In this document: one piece after another, positions 46,635 to 58,349 of the stretch
How positions within the stretch are numbered: position 1 is the first letter of the stretch
How the letters are laid out: each line of letters starts with the position of its first letter
Source: Athripsodes cinereus
Taxonomy: Eukaryota; Arthropoda; Insecta; Trichoptera; Leptoceridae
NCBI GenBank assembly: GCA_947579605.1
Contig: OX388316.1
Location: 10,233,290-10,297,289, forward strand
DNA length: 64,000 nucleotides
Reading direction: 5' to 3'
Position numbers and translations under genes: made by a program
The notes under the pieces: generated by a model
What the model was told of the DNA's origin: nothing
Seen by the model: only the letters and a program-made list of their open reading frames with translations
The model's database searches: none

Positions 46635-48518
46635 ATGGTTGACCCCATATTCGACTACCAATTTAGATTGATATTAATAGGCGATAGTACAGTGGGGAAA
46701 AGTTCATTACTAAAATATTTTACTGATGGTAAATATGCAGAAGTAAGTGAATATAACTTTATTATCGAGCGTTTTTGTTTATGTCATATTATACGTAAAT
46801 TAATATCATATTATCCCAATCGGGACATGTAATGGATTATTCTGCATCTATTATTGTGACTGACAACTGATTGTATTGGATGGAATGGATGTTGCATTTT
46901 TCCAACCAAGTGACCAATTTATAAATTATTGTAGAGATGGATACCAGCGTAGATCTGTTGACCTTCTGGTTGTAGTTATATGCGCAATATAATAATGTTT
47001 ATTGATATTTATAAATATGTATCAATTTCATGTTGGTTGCTCTTCATACTGTTTTATTTCTTGCCTGATGAGTTCTCACGTAAAGTACATATTTCCTTAT
47101 ATTATTATTTATCTGTTACTGTATTTTTTGTTTACATGTTTTCAGATATCTGATCCAACAGTTGGAGTAGATTTTTTTGCTCGGCTTTTAGAGATGAAAG
47201 ATGGTACAAAGATAAAATTACAACTATGGGATACAGCAGGGCAAGAAAGATTTCGTTCAATTACAAAGTCCTATTACAGAAATTCCGTAGGAGCTCTGTT
47301 GGTATATGATGTGTGTAATAGATCAAGCTTTGAACATATTCCTCTGTGGATGATGGAAGCTAAGAGGCATATTGAGCCGCACAGACCAGTGTTTGCTTTG
47401 GTTGGGTGTAAAGTAGATCTAGTTGCACCGGGCAATAACAATGGAACTAGGAGGAAAGTCTCTTTAGAGGAAGCAAGAGCCTTCGCTGAACAAAATGGTG
47501 AATTATTTGCTACCTCATGTGTGAAATTCTGCTAGTAAAATATCAACATTTCATTGCTATTTATCGGGTGGTAGCTTATTCAACAAAACAGTAGTTATAT
47601 ATTAATCACATTAAGTGCATAAATCAGTTATAGTCAACTATATGTGTGTGCATAAACATGGTATGTACATTTTATTATTGTGGTTTAACATTGTTATGAT
47701 TACAGTCTACTGTTCATCCAGTCTTATCACTATTGTGTCGACATATATTACCTATTTACATAATGAATGTTGACCATTTGTTATTGTGATACATAAAATC
47801 TGATGATCAAATTTGACTACTTTGTATACTGCTTGTTATCAGTAAATGAGATAATATCTGGTACATTCTCTTAATAATCGGTATTGATTGAAATTTGTTT
47901 TGACATACTTTGTAAGACAAAAAGTTGAAGTTGTCAATAGCGTGCTTACTTCTTTGTGCTGTGAAATTTGCAGTGTTTTAATTGATTAGGGGGATAATCA
48001 AATGAAAACTTTGTGAATTTTGGTATGATAAGAGTGTAGGTCAGGTCGCCGTATATAGATATATTATATGCCACATATATTATCTTATTGAATAGCTACT
48101 GGGAAAGGTCACCGTGGCTTATGTTGACTGTATAATAAATTGTCTTCCACTGATAAAAGTTTTCGTTTATTCTTCCTTAATGACCTTGGATACTTAGCAT
48201 ATAAATCAGATTAAGTTGTAGTAATATTCCTTTTTTTGAATATTACATTCACCTCCTATACTTAGTACTCCGATAATAATAAATTATTGTTATTATTCTC
48301 ATATTGTAGGTCTTCATCACATAGAGACATCAGCCAAGACAGGGCAAAATGTGGAGGAAGCATTTACTGTGGTAACTGAAGAAGTGTACAACAAAATACA
48401 GACTGGAGAATACAAAATACAAGACGGATGGGATGGCATCAAAACTGGATTCAATAGACCCAATGGATTAGATTTCAATCTAGTGGAAGCTGAGCCAGCC
48501 CGGAGTCATTGCTGTTAA
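46635..48518 (+). CDS. Rab39: Rab39 small GTPase
   Basis: Exons 46635-46742, 47146-47497 and 48310-48518 give 669 nt and 222 residues. Motifs: P-loop GDSTVGKS (residues 16-23), switch I DPTVGVDFF with Thr41, WDTAGQERF (64-72) with Gln69, a G4 motif CKVD (124-127) where most Rabs have NKxD, ETSAK (159-163), and a C-terminal Cys-Cys for double geranylgeranylation. DPTVGVDFFARLLE and KIQTGEYKIQDGWDGIKTGF are typical of Rab39 (human Rab39A has the equivalents in the same places). Splicing at AATG|GTGAAT is required; if exon 2 is read through it stops at 47533-47535 before ETSAK. Rab39 proteins act in endosome-lysosome and autophagosome traffic. No canonical TATA box was identified upstream. Confidence 0.96.
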
Positions 48519-48835
48519 TTTATTTTATAAATTTATGTGTTGTTCTTGTTATGTACCTAATATCATTTATATTTTATATTTATTTAGTAATAATATTGAC
48601 TGTCAACCTGGAGAATCTAATTATCTAATCTTATTGTTGATTGGAACCTCAACTCGCAATTATTTTTGTTTACAAAACTTGGTAGTTTCTATTTGGATAC
48701 TCCCAAAATGAACTAAAAACTAGAAAATCTTAGTTATGGATTATTTATATTGATTCTGGTATAGTGTAGTCTGCATAATTATATCACAATACTGGACAGT
48801 AAATGACTTCAGATCTACAATATATACATTGAGAC

Positions 48836-49529
48836 GGTGACAGGAAAATTATTCGAACCACAATTATTCGAATTGACAATTCTTCGAAAAAACATTTGTA
48901 CGAATTCACTTTTTTTCGAATGGCAATTATTCGAATCCACAATTATCAGAAAACACAATTGTTCGAATTTTCATACGTTGTATTGGTAACAACAATTATC
49001 CGAAACACAATTCTTCGAATTTTTATTATCAAGACAGATAATATTGCTCCTATTTTCGGCGAAAAGTGCCTCGCTTAGCGAAGTAATATTATATAATACG
49101 ACTCAGTTAGCAATCTATTTATTTAAATAGTGTCAAACGTTTGGAAAAATAATTGAAATATATTTGTAATTAGGTACCTATGAACGCAATTGCCTCATTT
49201 TCTTAAGAAACTAAAATAACATTTGTTCTTTATGAACTCGTCCACAGTTGGATGAGGTATGGCTGGAGTTTTATATGAAACGTAATATAATCGTGTCAAT
49301 ATGATCTGCTTCGGAACATCAAAATAACATGAATTTAGATTAATATAAAATAGTTTGAAGAATGTGGTTTTCTTACAAATGTTAGTCGAACAATTCACTT
49401 TCCATTAATTGTAATTCGAATAATTGATAGTCGAACAAATGTTATTCGAAGATTTGCTAAATCGAATAATAATTTTTCGAACAATTGTAAATTCGAACAA
49501 TTGTATTTCGAATAATTTTCATGTAATCC
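48836..49529. mobile_element. hAT-like element built of repeated TTCGAA words
   Basis: The 694 bp element is flanked by an exact 8 bp duplication ATTGAGAC (48828-48835 and 49530-49537). Its ends are similar inverted sequences containing GAAAATTATTCGAA. The first ~200 bp and last ~150 bp carry about fifteen copies of ATT(A/G/C)TTCGAA-like words in both orientations at short spacing. The middle is unique AT-rich DNA. No transposase. Confidence 0.8.
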
Positions 49530-49741
49530 ATTGAGACTTGGTGGATCTGTAGAGAGTTTAAGATCATTGATGAATGAGAAGGTGTTTTATATATTCCTTA
49601 AATGACTGAATGTTTTAAAAATAGGTGTTTGACAAAGTAATGCAGTAGCCAACTTTGTATTCAGATCTGAATTTTGAAATCGCACATTTTTTCTCACTTT
49701 TTGTATAGAGGTACATGATGATAAAAGTTGTTTTTTTAGAT

Positions 49742-50081
49742 CAGTGTTTCCCAACCGGTGGTTCGCGAACCCCTGGGGGTTCACCATGTCTACAAAGGGG
49801 GTTCGCGAAAATAATAGCGTAATGGCGGGGTTTTAAACGGCCAAAGAAAAATAAAAGGAAAAAAAACAAAAACACAAAAAAAATATTAAAAAAAGCACAC
49901 CAAATGCAATGCAAATTGCACGCTGTTGTTTGGAACGTATGCATACTGCCCATATCTTATGCAGCATATAAAGAAAATTTTGTTGTTTTTTTGCCTATCA
50001 TTAACGACTACATAGGGGGTTCGCCTAATTCTGTTGGATATTACTTTTAGTTCGCGAGGAGAAGAAGGTTGGGAAACACTG
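49742..50081. mobile_element. hAT MITE (CAGTGTTTCCCAACC ends)
   Basis: CAGTGTTTCCCAACC is inverted at the right end as GGTTGGGAAACACTG. The 8 bp TTTTAGAT is duplicated (49734-49741, 50082-50089). The element is 340 bp, with GGTTCGCGAA words inside both ends. The terminal sequence resembles the SPIN/Charlie group of hAT elements, which are known from horizontal transfer between animals; that link is by resemblance only. Confidence 0.88.
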
Positions 50082-50089
50082 TTTTAGAT

Positions 50090-50905
50090 CATCTACATTT
50101 ATGAGATTGTGTTAGGTAGCTTAGTTGGTTTTAAAATAAGGGATTTACAATCTTTATTTGATTATTGAATACCACTGAACTCTGTACATACATCATAATA
50201 CGTAGTGTTGATAATAAGGAATGTAGCAATGGATTCAATCAACAGATAAAAGGGACATTACCTTAGTATTAGTTTTAACTTCACAACAAGCTCAACTTTT
50301 ATATTTGTTAGGTTATGATTTTCATTCTCTTATTGTATGAAGTTTATTTATTTACTGAAGTTATATATACACTGAGATAATTCTTTTCAATATTTGTATT
50401 TCCGTAACAGATGTGATATCCAACATGTTTATTTAAATGAAATGATTTGTTAATTGATATGTACCTAAATAAAATATGAACTAATTATTGTCCAGTAAAT
50501 AATATAGATTACTAATGTAAATATGGATTTTATATACATAATATAATATGTATTCATAACGATTTGTAGTAAATATAATGTCATCTTTTGTTACCTTAAT
50601 TATTTCCTATAAAATAAACATTCTATGAAATACATCATTTTATGATTTCATATTACTCCACTTGATAACATCAATATATTGATGTTTTATTTTAAAACTA
50701 TGGCAGTAAAGAAATTTGAGTCACTGCAGACATTAATACAAATTGTTATTCAAAGATTCACCAAATACAAGTGTGTCCAGCATATCGCTAGAAGTACTTT
50801 ATTATGGAAGTTCGCTAAAATATTGTTGCCGGCAAAATGACTCGCACTGCAACACAACAATAAGGAGACACAATACAACAACAGTAATTGAAATAAAAAA
50901 AGTAA
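50090..50905. other. AT-rich intergenic DNA
   Basis: No gene or element recognised. A 66-codon frame at 50743 runs into the Harbinger-like element and has no motif. Confidence 0.4.
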
Positions 50906-52014
50906 GGCCTTGTCCGCACTGCGATTTTTTTCCGCGCGAATAAAATTCCATGATCAAAATTTGACCCTGTTCACACTGCGAATAAAAATCGCGCGATTTT
51001 TGTCATTTCTATGCAGTTCCCGGCTGAGATGAACGTCTAATGGACACCAGAAAAATTTCAATTGATACTTCGGCTGCGGCATAACAGATGTATCAAAAGA
51101 TGACAATATTTTGCAGAATATTATCATTCATCGAAAGGGTCAATTTCATGACAATATGAAAAAATATAAATAAACATCTACCCTAAACCTACACACAGAC
51201 CAAGAAAAATTAACAATGAATTATATAAGTATATACCTAATAATTAGTGTATTTTAATTGATCTGTACTCCCTCCCTATACACGAGATACCTATCTCTAC
51301 TAGGGATGTAGAATATTATTATGATTGTTTTTTTATCGTTTATTGAAAATAATTGTATTGTGTACTTTGGAAAAAATATATTTATTATTAAAAAAATAAA
51401 TTAAAAAATAATAAAGAATTTGTTCCCAATATAAATCTTCACATATTTCGTCTCACAATCTCACCGATGTTCAATTCAATGTTCTATCGAAGTATTTTTG
51501 TCATTAAAAAAAAAATAACTTGAATTTCTGTTTATTTTTTACATGAATTTCATGTAACAAATAAGCATGGAAATTCAAGTTAAAATATATTTTTTTAAAA
51601 ATGTCTAGAAATTGCTACATAGTTAATGCCTCTAAAATAAGTGAAGTATTTTGATCAAACTTATCCCACACGGGAGGTCTGATGTGTTTATTGTCATTAA
51701 TTTTTCAATTTCAATGTCGTCCTCATTTTCTATGGCCCGATCGGGAGACGAAGCACAAGACATCTCAATCATCTCATCGTGAGTGCCGGCGCAGGACAGC
51801 AAAATTTGCGATTTTTATTCGCAGTGCGGACATAGCCATACCTACTGCATACTATGCAAAATATTCGCGCGGAAATTATTCGCACCAAATTTGCATCAAA
51901 TCACAGATTTTTTTTCCCGCGCGATTTAAGTGCGGACACTCCCATAAGATTCAATGTGTTACAGAATTGCGGAAAAAAATTCGCGCGATGAAAAATCGCA
52001 GTGCGGACAGGCTC
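50906..52014. mobile_element. PIF/Harbinger-like non-autonomous element
   Basis: GGCCTTGTCCGCACTGCGAT at the left is inverted at the right (ATCGCAGTGCGGACAGGCTC). TAA flanks both ends (50903-50905 and 52015-52017), the 3 bp target usual for Harbinger. CGCGCGAAT/GCGAATAAAAATCG words cluster at both ends. The 1109 bp interior is AT-rich and has no nuclease frame. Confidence 0.75.
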
Positions 52015-52017
52015 TAA

Positions 52018-53404
52018 AATTTTATAATAATGTGTTTATTATAGCACTGTGCATTCTGAGCAAAAAAAATTCTCTGCCCTTGCAATAAGGTTGATTTTCC
52101 TATACTAGAAAAACCTTGCTACATGAATAGCAACCTGGGGGAATCGTGTCCCTTATAAACTGTTAGTACAAAAAGTTAACAACTGTCGAAACTTAAGCAT
52201 CATTAGCAACACACACATGCAACACGATGATGTGTTTTGAATGGCTTCTACTTTCCTATGGTTGGTAATCGGATCCTTTTAATTGTACCAATATTAGGTC
52301 TTTTTCAAATGACATTCGTTAGTTTCATCGAATCTATTATCCCCTCGATTGTGCTATTTCATTTGTGATTTAAATGGCTTACCTACTTAAAACTCAGAAA
52401 ATAACCTCTTTCACTTCACTAGAGTGCACGGTTTGACAGTATTGTAGCTATATTCACGATGGCGCCACTAGCAGTAAAAAATTACATTACCGGCAGCGGT
52501 ATTTTGGCGAACTACACTTCAATGCCTTTAGCAGCACGCTAGACATTTCCATTACAAAATATGTGAATGTAAGTGAAAACACAAAAGTCACTGTTGATGA
52601 TATTATGATAAACATATTCTTTGCAGATGTGTTGGGGACACAAAAGGTTTGAAAATAAAAGAATGGAGTATATTCAAACAATATTATTTATCAACACAAG
52701 GCTATACAGTAGTGCAGTAATGTAACACAGAGGCGCAGTCTCTGAATATAAAATATGGTGTATGTAATGTCTTGCCATTGTGACATTACATACAGTATTT
52801 GAGTATCAATACTAATCCATCATCACAATCATCATATATAACATATAATAAGTAATGTAACATCACATTGTATGCATTATAATATTATAAAGCTTAACTG
52901 TATTGAGAGGATATTTATTCAATACTTCCCATGCATGTTGAGCCTAGCACTTACTAATTAAACAAGGTGTGACGTTATGCCGATTAAAGCACGAGTGACT
53001 GGTGTATTTTCATACATTGTTTTTCATATATTTTGCAAGTGCTTAGACTCATAGAGCAGGGGAATTCTTAATATTTTGGAATCATGTTACACCCATAGAC
53101 ATTTAATGATATTTAGCATGATACTTGAGAACTCCCAGAAAAAATATCTCGCCTTCCTTTGAAGTTTCAATGTGAAACCATTTATATATAAAAAAAAACA
53201 TCAATGTTGATTTTTCTAACAAGGAACTGTTTCAGGATTTACTGTCCAGATTAGCTAATTATATTTAATAATCATACTGGTGTAACATAATATTATATTC
53301 ATTATAGCCACATATATATAAATTGATTCTTACAAAACTAATCAAATTTATTCCCGTGAAGGAGATATCTATTTAGTTTGCACAAAATACTTAGCACATT
53401 TAAA
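52018..53404. other. Intergenic DNA, no gene recognised
   Basis: No supported frame or splice structure. The short plain frames present carry no motifs. Confidence 0.4.
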
Positions 53405-53873
53405 GTAGCATTCACATTGCTTCACTTTGGATGATCATCCAGAGTGTCAGGGTCAAACCTGTTCATCGAAAGTGAACACGGCTGTTCACACTTGTTCATC
53501 CTATGCTTTCACTGTCATGTCAACACTCACGGTCATGTTGTATGTAGTTTGATGTATTTACGTAAAAAAAAAATAAATTAATAAATAATAAAATGAAAAA
53601 TAACCTTCATTAAAAATTAAAAAAATTTAATATACCTAATTCTCAACAGCATGATCATTTTGTAAATGATTCCGACTTTCAATACAAATTCATAGATAAA
53701 ACTTGTTTATGGTCGTTTCAGTGAAAGGACCTTTCATCAAAATTATGACGAGCGGTAATCTCTTTCCTCCGTCATCGCTAGTGATCACTATTGATGAAAC
53801 GCCTGTTCACACATTTTCATCTTGGAGGATCATCCAGAGTGATCACTGAAAGTGAACAAATATTAACACCCCT
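53405..53873. mobile_element. TTCACTTTGGATGATCATCC-family element, copy 2
   Basis: The left end equals that of the 26185 copy almost base for base (GTAGCATTCACATTGCTTCA). The right end is the related terminus (CACTGAAAGTGAACAAAT) followed by an AACACCCCT-like end. Internal words GGTCGTTTCAGTGAAAGGAC and CGTCATCGCTAGTGATCACT match, inverted, the interior of copy 1. Confidence 0.65.
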
Positions 53874-53877
53874 AAAA

Positions 53878-54048
53878 TAGCATTCACATTGCTTCACTTT
53901 GGATGATCATCCAGAGTGTCAGGATCTAACCTGTTCATCGAAAGTCAATACGTCTGTTCACACTTGTTCATCCCATGCTTTCACTGCCATGTCAACACTC
54001 TCAGTCATCACTTTCATCACTGAAAGTGAACAAATGTGAACGACCCTT
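53878..54048. mobile_element. TTCACTTTGGATGATCATCC-family element, short copy 3
   Basis: It begins TAGCATTCACATTGCTTC and ends CACTGAAAGTGAACAAATGT followed by GAACGACCCTT, a ~171 bp unit placed four bases after copy 2. The two ends are inverted relatives of each other (TTCACATT..TTCACTTT). Confidence 0.6.
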
Positions 54049-54305
54049 AACTTAAATTTATGAAACAAAATACCAATATCGAAGATAAAATAATGTAAAC
54101 TGCAATCATATTGTCAAAAATAGTTTTGACAGTTTGCTATTTCTTAGGGAAATAAATATGTATTGCTATATAATCTCAACAAAATATTGAAACAATGCTC
54201 ATTAATATGTAATCATACAGGTTGGCCACAAAATATGTTTTGTATTTGAAATGGGTTTGACCTACTGACAACATTCAACACAGCATCACAATATAGCCAA
54301 TTGAT

Positions 54306-54570
54306 AATGCTTCTCATCTTAGTGTAATAAGCTCAGAATGACAAAGAAAACACACTTGTGATAATACACTTGACAGCAAAACGTGGAAAGAGGAGGACTT
54401 TATGCAAACAAATTACAGGACAAAGGCTTCTCATCTTAGTGTAATAATGCTTCTCATCTTAGTGTAATAAGCTCAGAATGACAAAGAAAACACACTTGTG
54501 ATAATACACTTGACAGCAAAACGTGGAAAGAGGAGGACTTTATGCAAACAAATTACAGGACAAAGGCTTC
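54306..54570. repeat. 140 bp tandem duplication
   Basis: The segment starting AATGCTTCTCATCTTAGTG at 54306 is repeated at 54446 with no visible change (CAGAATGACAAAG, GTGGAAAGAGGAGGACTTTA). The second copy stops after AAAGGCTTC at 54570. A recent duplication, or an assembly artefact. Confidence 0.9.
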
Positions 54571-55978
54571 AAGCCACATTAGTCAAATTTTGTAGAAGCA
54601 AAAAATTGTAGGATAAAAGAAATGACAAATAATTGTCATTATTTTTTTACCATTTTATTGTAATGTAGTTTTTTTATTATGTCATAAAAATTCAAGAGAA
54701 AATATTCAGGAATTATTAAGTCATAAGCACAAAAAAATGTAGATTTGTATTGACAGACTTTAGCAACGTGTAAAAGATATATGTATGTCACATGTTTGGG
54801 GTTATGCGGTTTGATGCTTTTTTACCTTGCAGTTAAATTATGTTTAGATGAAATTTTTAGGTGTTAATAATAATGAAACTCATGCTGTTTGAGTACTTTA
54901 TCTTAATTGATATTTGCAATTAAGTCCTAGTTAAAAAAATATTAATATTTTTTCTATAACTAGACGTTTGGGAATTGAATCCATTTATCAGAATGTGTAC
55001 AAGACACAAATGATTGATTTTAAAACATAAAACTACTTTTGCCAAAATTGTGATTTGATGCTTTTGTCCTGAGTACAGTCGATATACCTATGTATTAAAA
55101 CAATTGACATGAACAAGATAGTGTGAATGTTTAGCTATGGGTTCAGGACAAGAATTCCTGAAAATGTGAAAATATTGTTAAAAGTAAATATTCTGCATAA
55201 ATTATTCACTATCCAATACATGTTTAAGTAATAGTTGGTTAATATATTTCTCTTCATAAACAGAATAAAAAATTAAAATAAAGTGCAACCTAATTGACAC
55301 AAAAAATAGTTCATTATACATATGTGGCAACCAAGACTATATTAAATAAATATTTCATAAATCTTCAATATGTGTGTTCACACTAATACTAGATTGAGCG
55401 AAACAAAATATTTTAAAAAGAGGTCTTCACAAAAAGATATAACAACTGCGCTACCATAATTAAGTTGACTCCATTCAACAATGCCATTTATCCGAATACA
55501 GAAAGTGAATTTTAATAATGGATTTACATATACAAACGATCCCTATTTATTTATGAATTATACAAAAAAGGGTGTAACTGGTTATAAAACAAAAATAAAT
55601 AGGTGTGAGATTACAGTTGTTTCTCCTCTGAGAAAAATGTGTAGACCCCTCTGTATAAATATAGGTACATACATAATACAATTAACAATATCTACTAAAC
55701 TTAAAACATGATCATATAAAAATGAATTGTGTTGAATGTTAAATAGATTGTTATGAGTATATTATATTATACGTTTTATAGATATAGAGATCATAATGAA
55801 GTACATAGCTGGTGATTAGCAAAACAACACAAGTACAGAGCAATACTAGGATTATAGGTGTTACATTCATTAGGCTGGCAGTAATTAGGTTTAGGTTTCC
55901 ACTGTCTTGTAATTTATTACTAATATTCATGTTATAATTAGATTACAGACTAACACTCAAATATTCACATCAACACAC
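54571..55978. other. AT-rich intergenic DNA
   Basis: No gene, element end or long repeat recognised. Confidence 0.4.
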
Positions 55979-56185
55979 CAGAGGCCTGAGTCAACAACAC
56001 ACTATCGCGTCACGTTCCCGCTCCGCTAGCGTTCGGGTGCAGACGATGGTGCGCCAAAGTGTTAATTTTCGTAACTATTGTGTATCTTAGCAACGAAATT
56101 GACACTTGCTTGCAACATCGTCTGCACCCGAACGCTAACGGAGCGGGAACGTGACACGAAAGTGTGTTGTTGACTCAGGCCTCTG
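55979..56185. mobile_element. Foldback element (near-perfect hairpin)
   Basis: CAGAGGCCTGAGTCAACAAC at the left is inverted at the right end, and the match continues for about 70 bp through CGTTCCCGCTCCG and AACGCTAGCGGAG-type words to GTGCAGACGAT. The inner part (AAAGTGTTAATTTTCGT) is also an inverse of ACGAAATTGACACTT, so nearly all 207 bp fold into one stem. GC-rich compared with its surroundings. No clear target duplication. Confidence 0.85.
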
Positions 56186-58349
56186 TTGTTATTTAAGTGA
56201 TTACAGTATGAAAGACACCAATATGAAAGTTAATATTATCCATTCATGACATCTTTGGTTTAAATAGCTTTATGTTCCAAATTACCCATTTGTTTGGTAA
56301 ATATCCCCTGTGTAGCATTGTGTTGATTTTTTTCACTTAGTGGTTTGTATTATTATGAAACATTTGATTATGTAATTGGCATCATGGTTTGAACAATATC
56401 GCTGATTTAAATTTATAAATTTTCTACTGACATTAAGTAAGGTATATGAAAACTAACATAAGTAATAATTACATCACAATTCCCTTCATTTTATTACATT
56501 AATCTCTTGAAAATTGATATGGTTCAAGTGAGATATGATTTTGTTTTGTACAAAATAACATAAAAATATTAAATAGAAATGAGCACATGTTTTCCTTTTT
56601 TTTTAAATGTACAGTTAAGCTTATTAGCAAATTCATTCCAGAATTTTATAAAAATACATAAACTAGCAATAAAAAATATATATACTGGTTCCAATAGGCC
56701 TAAATGAGTTGCTATTATCTCATATAAAATCTAATTAAAGGTTTATAATAAAAAACTATTGAAATTTGTGTAAAATATTTAGATCATATAAGTAACATTT
56801 GAAAAACTAATATATAGAGTTATATTGAAGAGAAGCTCATTTTTAAACAGATATTATTGTAATAGACTATTATGGTTGGCAGATAAGGAATACTGCAATC
56901 CTCCATTTGTTGTGTGTGCGTGTAGCATCATACCACCATTATGCATCACGCGAGTACAAGGAGAAATGTCATTATACGACACAGCACGATCATGTAAATA
57001 ATACTGCAAGGGATAATAATAAGTTATCATATCGCAAAATCTGTATTAAAAGTCTGTACAAACAATTTAAGGAACTCTAAACATTAGGGAATTTCAGCAG
57101 GCACTGTTTGGGAATATTTAGAAAAAAACTATACAACTTCATATTATATTCTTATAAAATCAATACATCACTTCATAATAGCTAAAATACATATATATAT
57201 TGTAATATATGTTGGTGTAAATTAACGTTACATTGTATGCATCATATGTTTGTATCGCTTATATCATCATAGCACATATATGCACCATATTACCAAATTT
57301 TGACAAGGTCAAGTCATTCATTACAACAAAAATTAATGTTTAAACTATTTACTCTTATATTTTGTAATTTAATTCAACACGTAGTTTAGATAACATTTTT
57401 AATATTGTAATAAACAGGTACTTTCATGCATGTCAAATCCTTGAGTGTTTTATGGGGCATATTTTTCGGGCAATGACAGCAGCAGCAACAGATCACTCAA
57501 CTTATTAACAGGACCAAACAACAACACAGTACACTAAGTAGGCACTATCCATCTGCAACCGTGGGTTACACCATCACACCCTCAGCACCACAACACGGAC
57601 ACAGTCACACACACACATACACACTCAGTGCATACTACAACATAATAATCACTTTTCTAACAATCATCCAATTCTAGTAATATGTATAGGGGGCTACTCT
57701 TCATATGAAACATATCTATAGTACTATCTCAGAAACATTAAATTAATATCTAATCTATTCTTGCAAATATACTAAAGTCATCACATAGTTAACAACCTAA
57801 CCGAGGGTTTTTAAAATTGTTACACCATCTACTTTTGTGTGATAGGTTAGACAGCTTATTTGCAAAAGCCACAATTTGATATTTGTAAGATAATACTTAA
57901 GATTCTGGTCGGTAGTAGCATATCCACACAATTCTCTTTTAAAATCATAATGATCAATCTAAACCTTGATTCCTTCTATATTAGAGTATTACGAGTTGTG
58001 CCATGGGATCCATATAAATACAAATATTATCATAATTAGCACATGTCATATTCTTCATTTACATAATGTTGCGGTATGCGAGAAGCATTTAGATATCAGA
58101 AGACATTGATGAAATAAAAAAATACAAATGTTTGTTTTTTACTTCATTACGGAATCCTACTATAACACCGACACAGTGAATAGAAGATATTTAATTGTAT
58201 TCTATTAAAAGCTAGAGATTTTTTTGTATATATATAAAAGAACAAGATCTGATTTTTTAAAGAATGCTCAGCATTAGATATGTGGGGTTTACAAAGGCAT
58301 AGTGTGAGTTAACTAGTATTTCCCTTCTCATGGGCTTGTAAAATATCTT
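56186..58349. other. AT-rich intergenic DNA with short CA and CAG runs
   Basis: No coding frame recognised. A CAGCAGCAACAG stretch near 57480 and a CACACACACA stretch near 57610 are simple sequence. Confidence 0.4.

Noticed and set aside
46635..46832. 65-codon frame as a stand-alone small GTPase-like protein
   Set aside because: It is exon 1 of Rab39 read through its donor site.
51682..52017. 111-codon frame rich in Arg/Ser
   Set aside because: It lies in the right end of the Harbinger-like element and reads its GC-rich terminal repeats.
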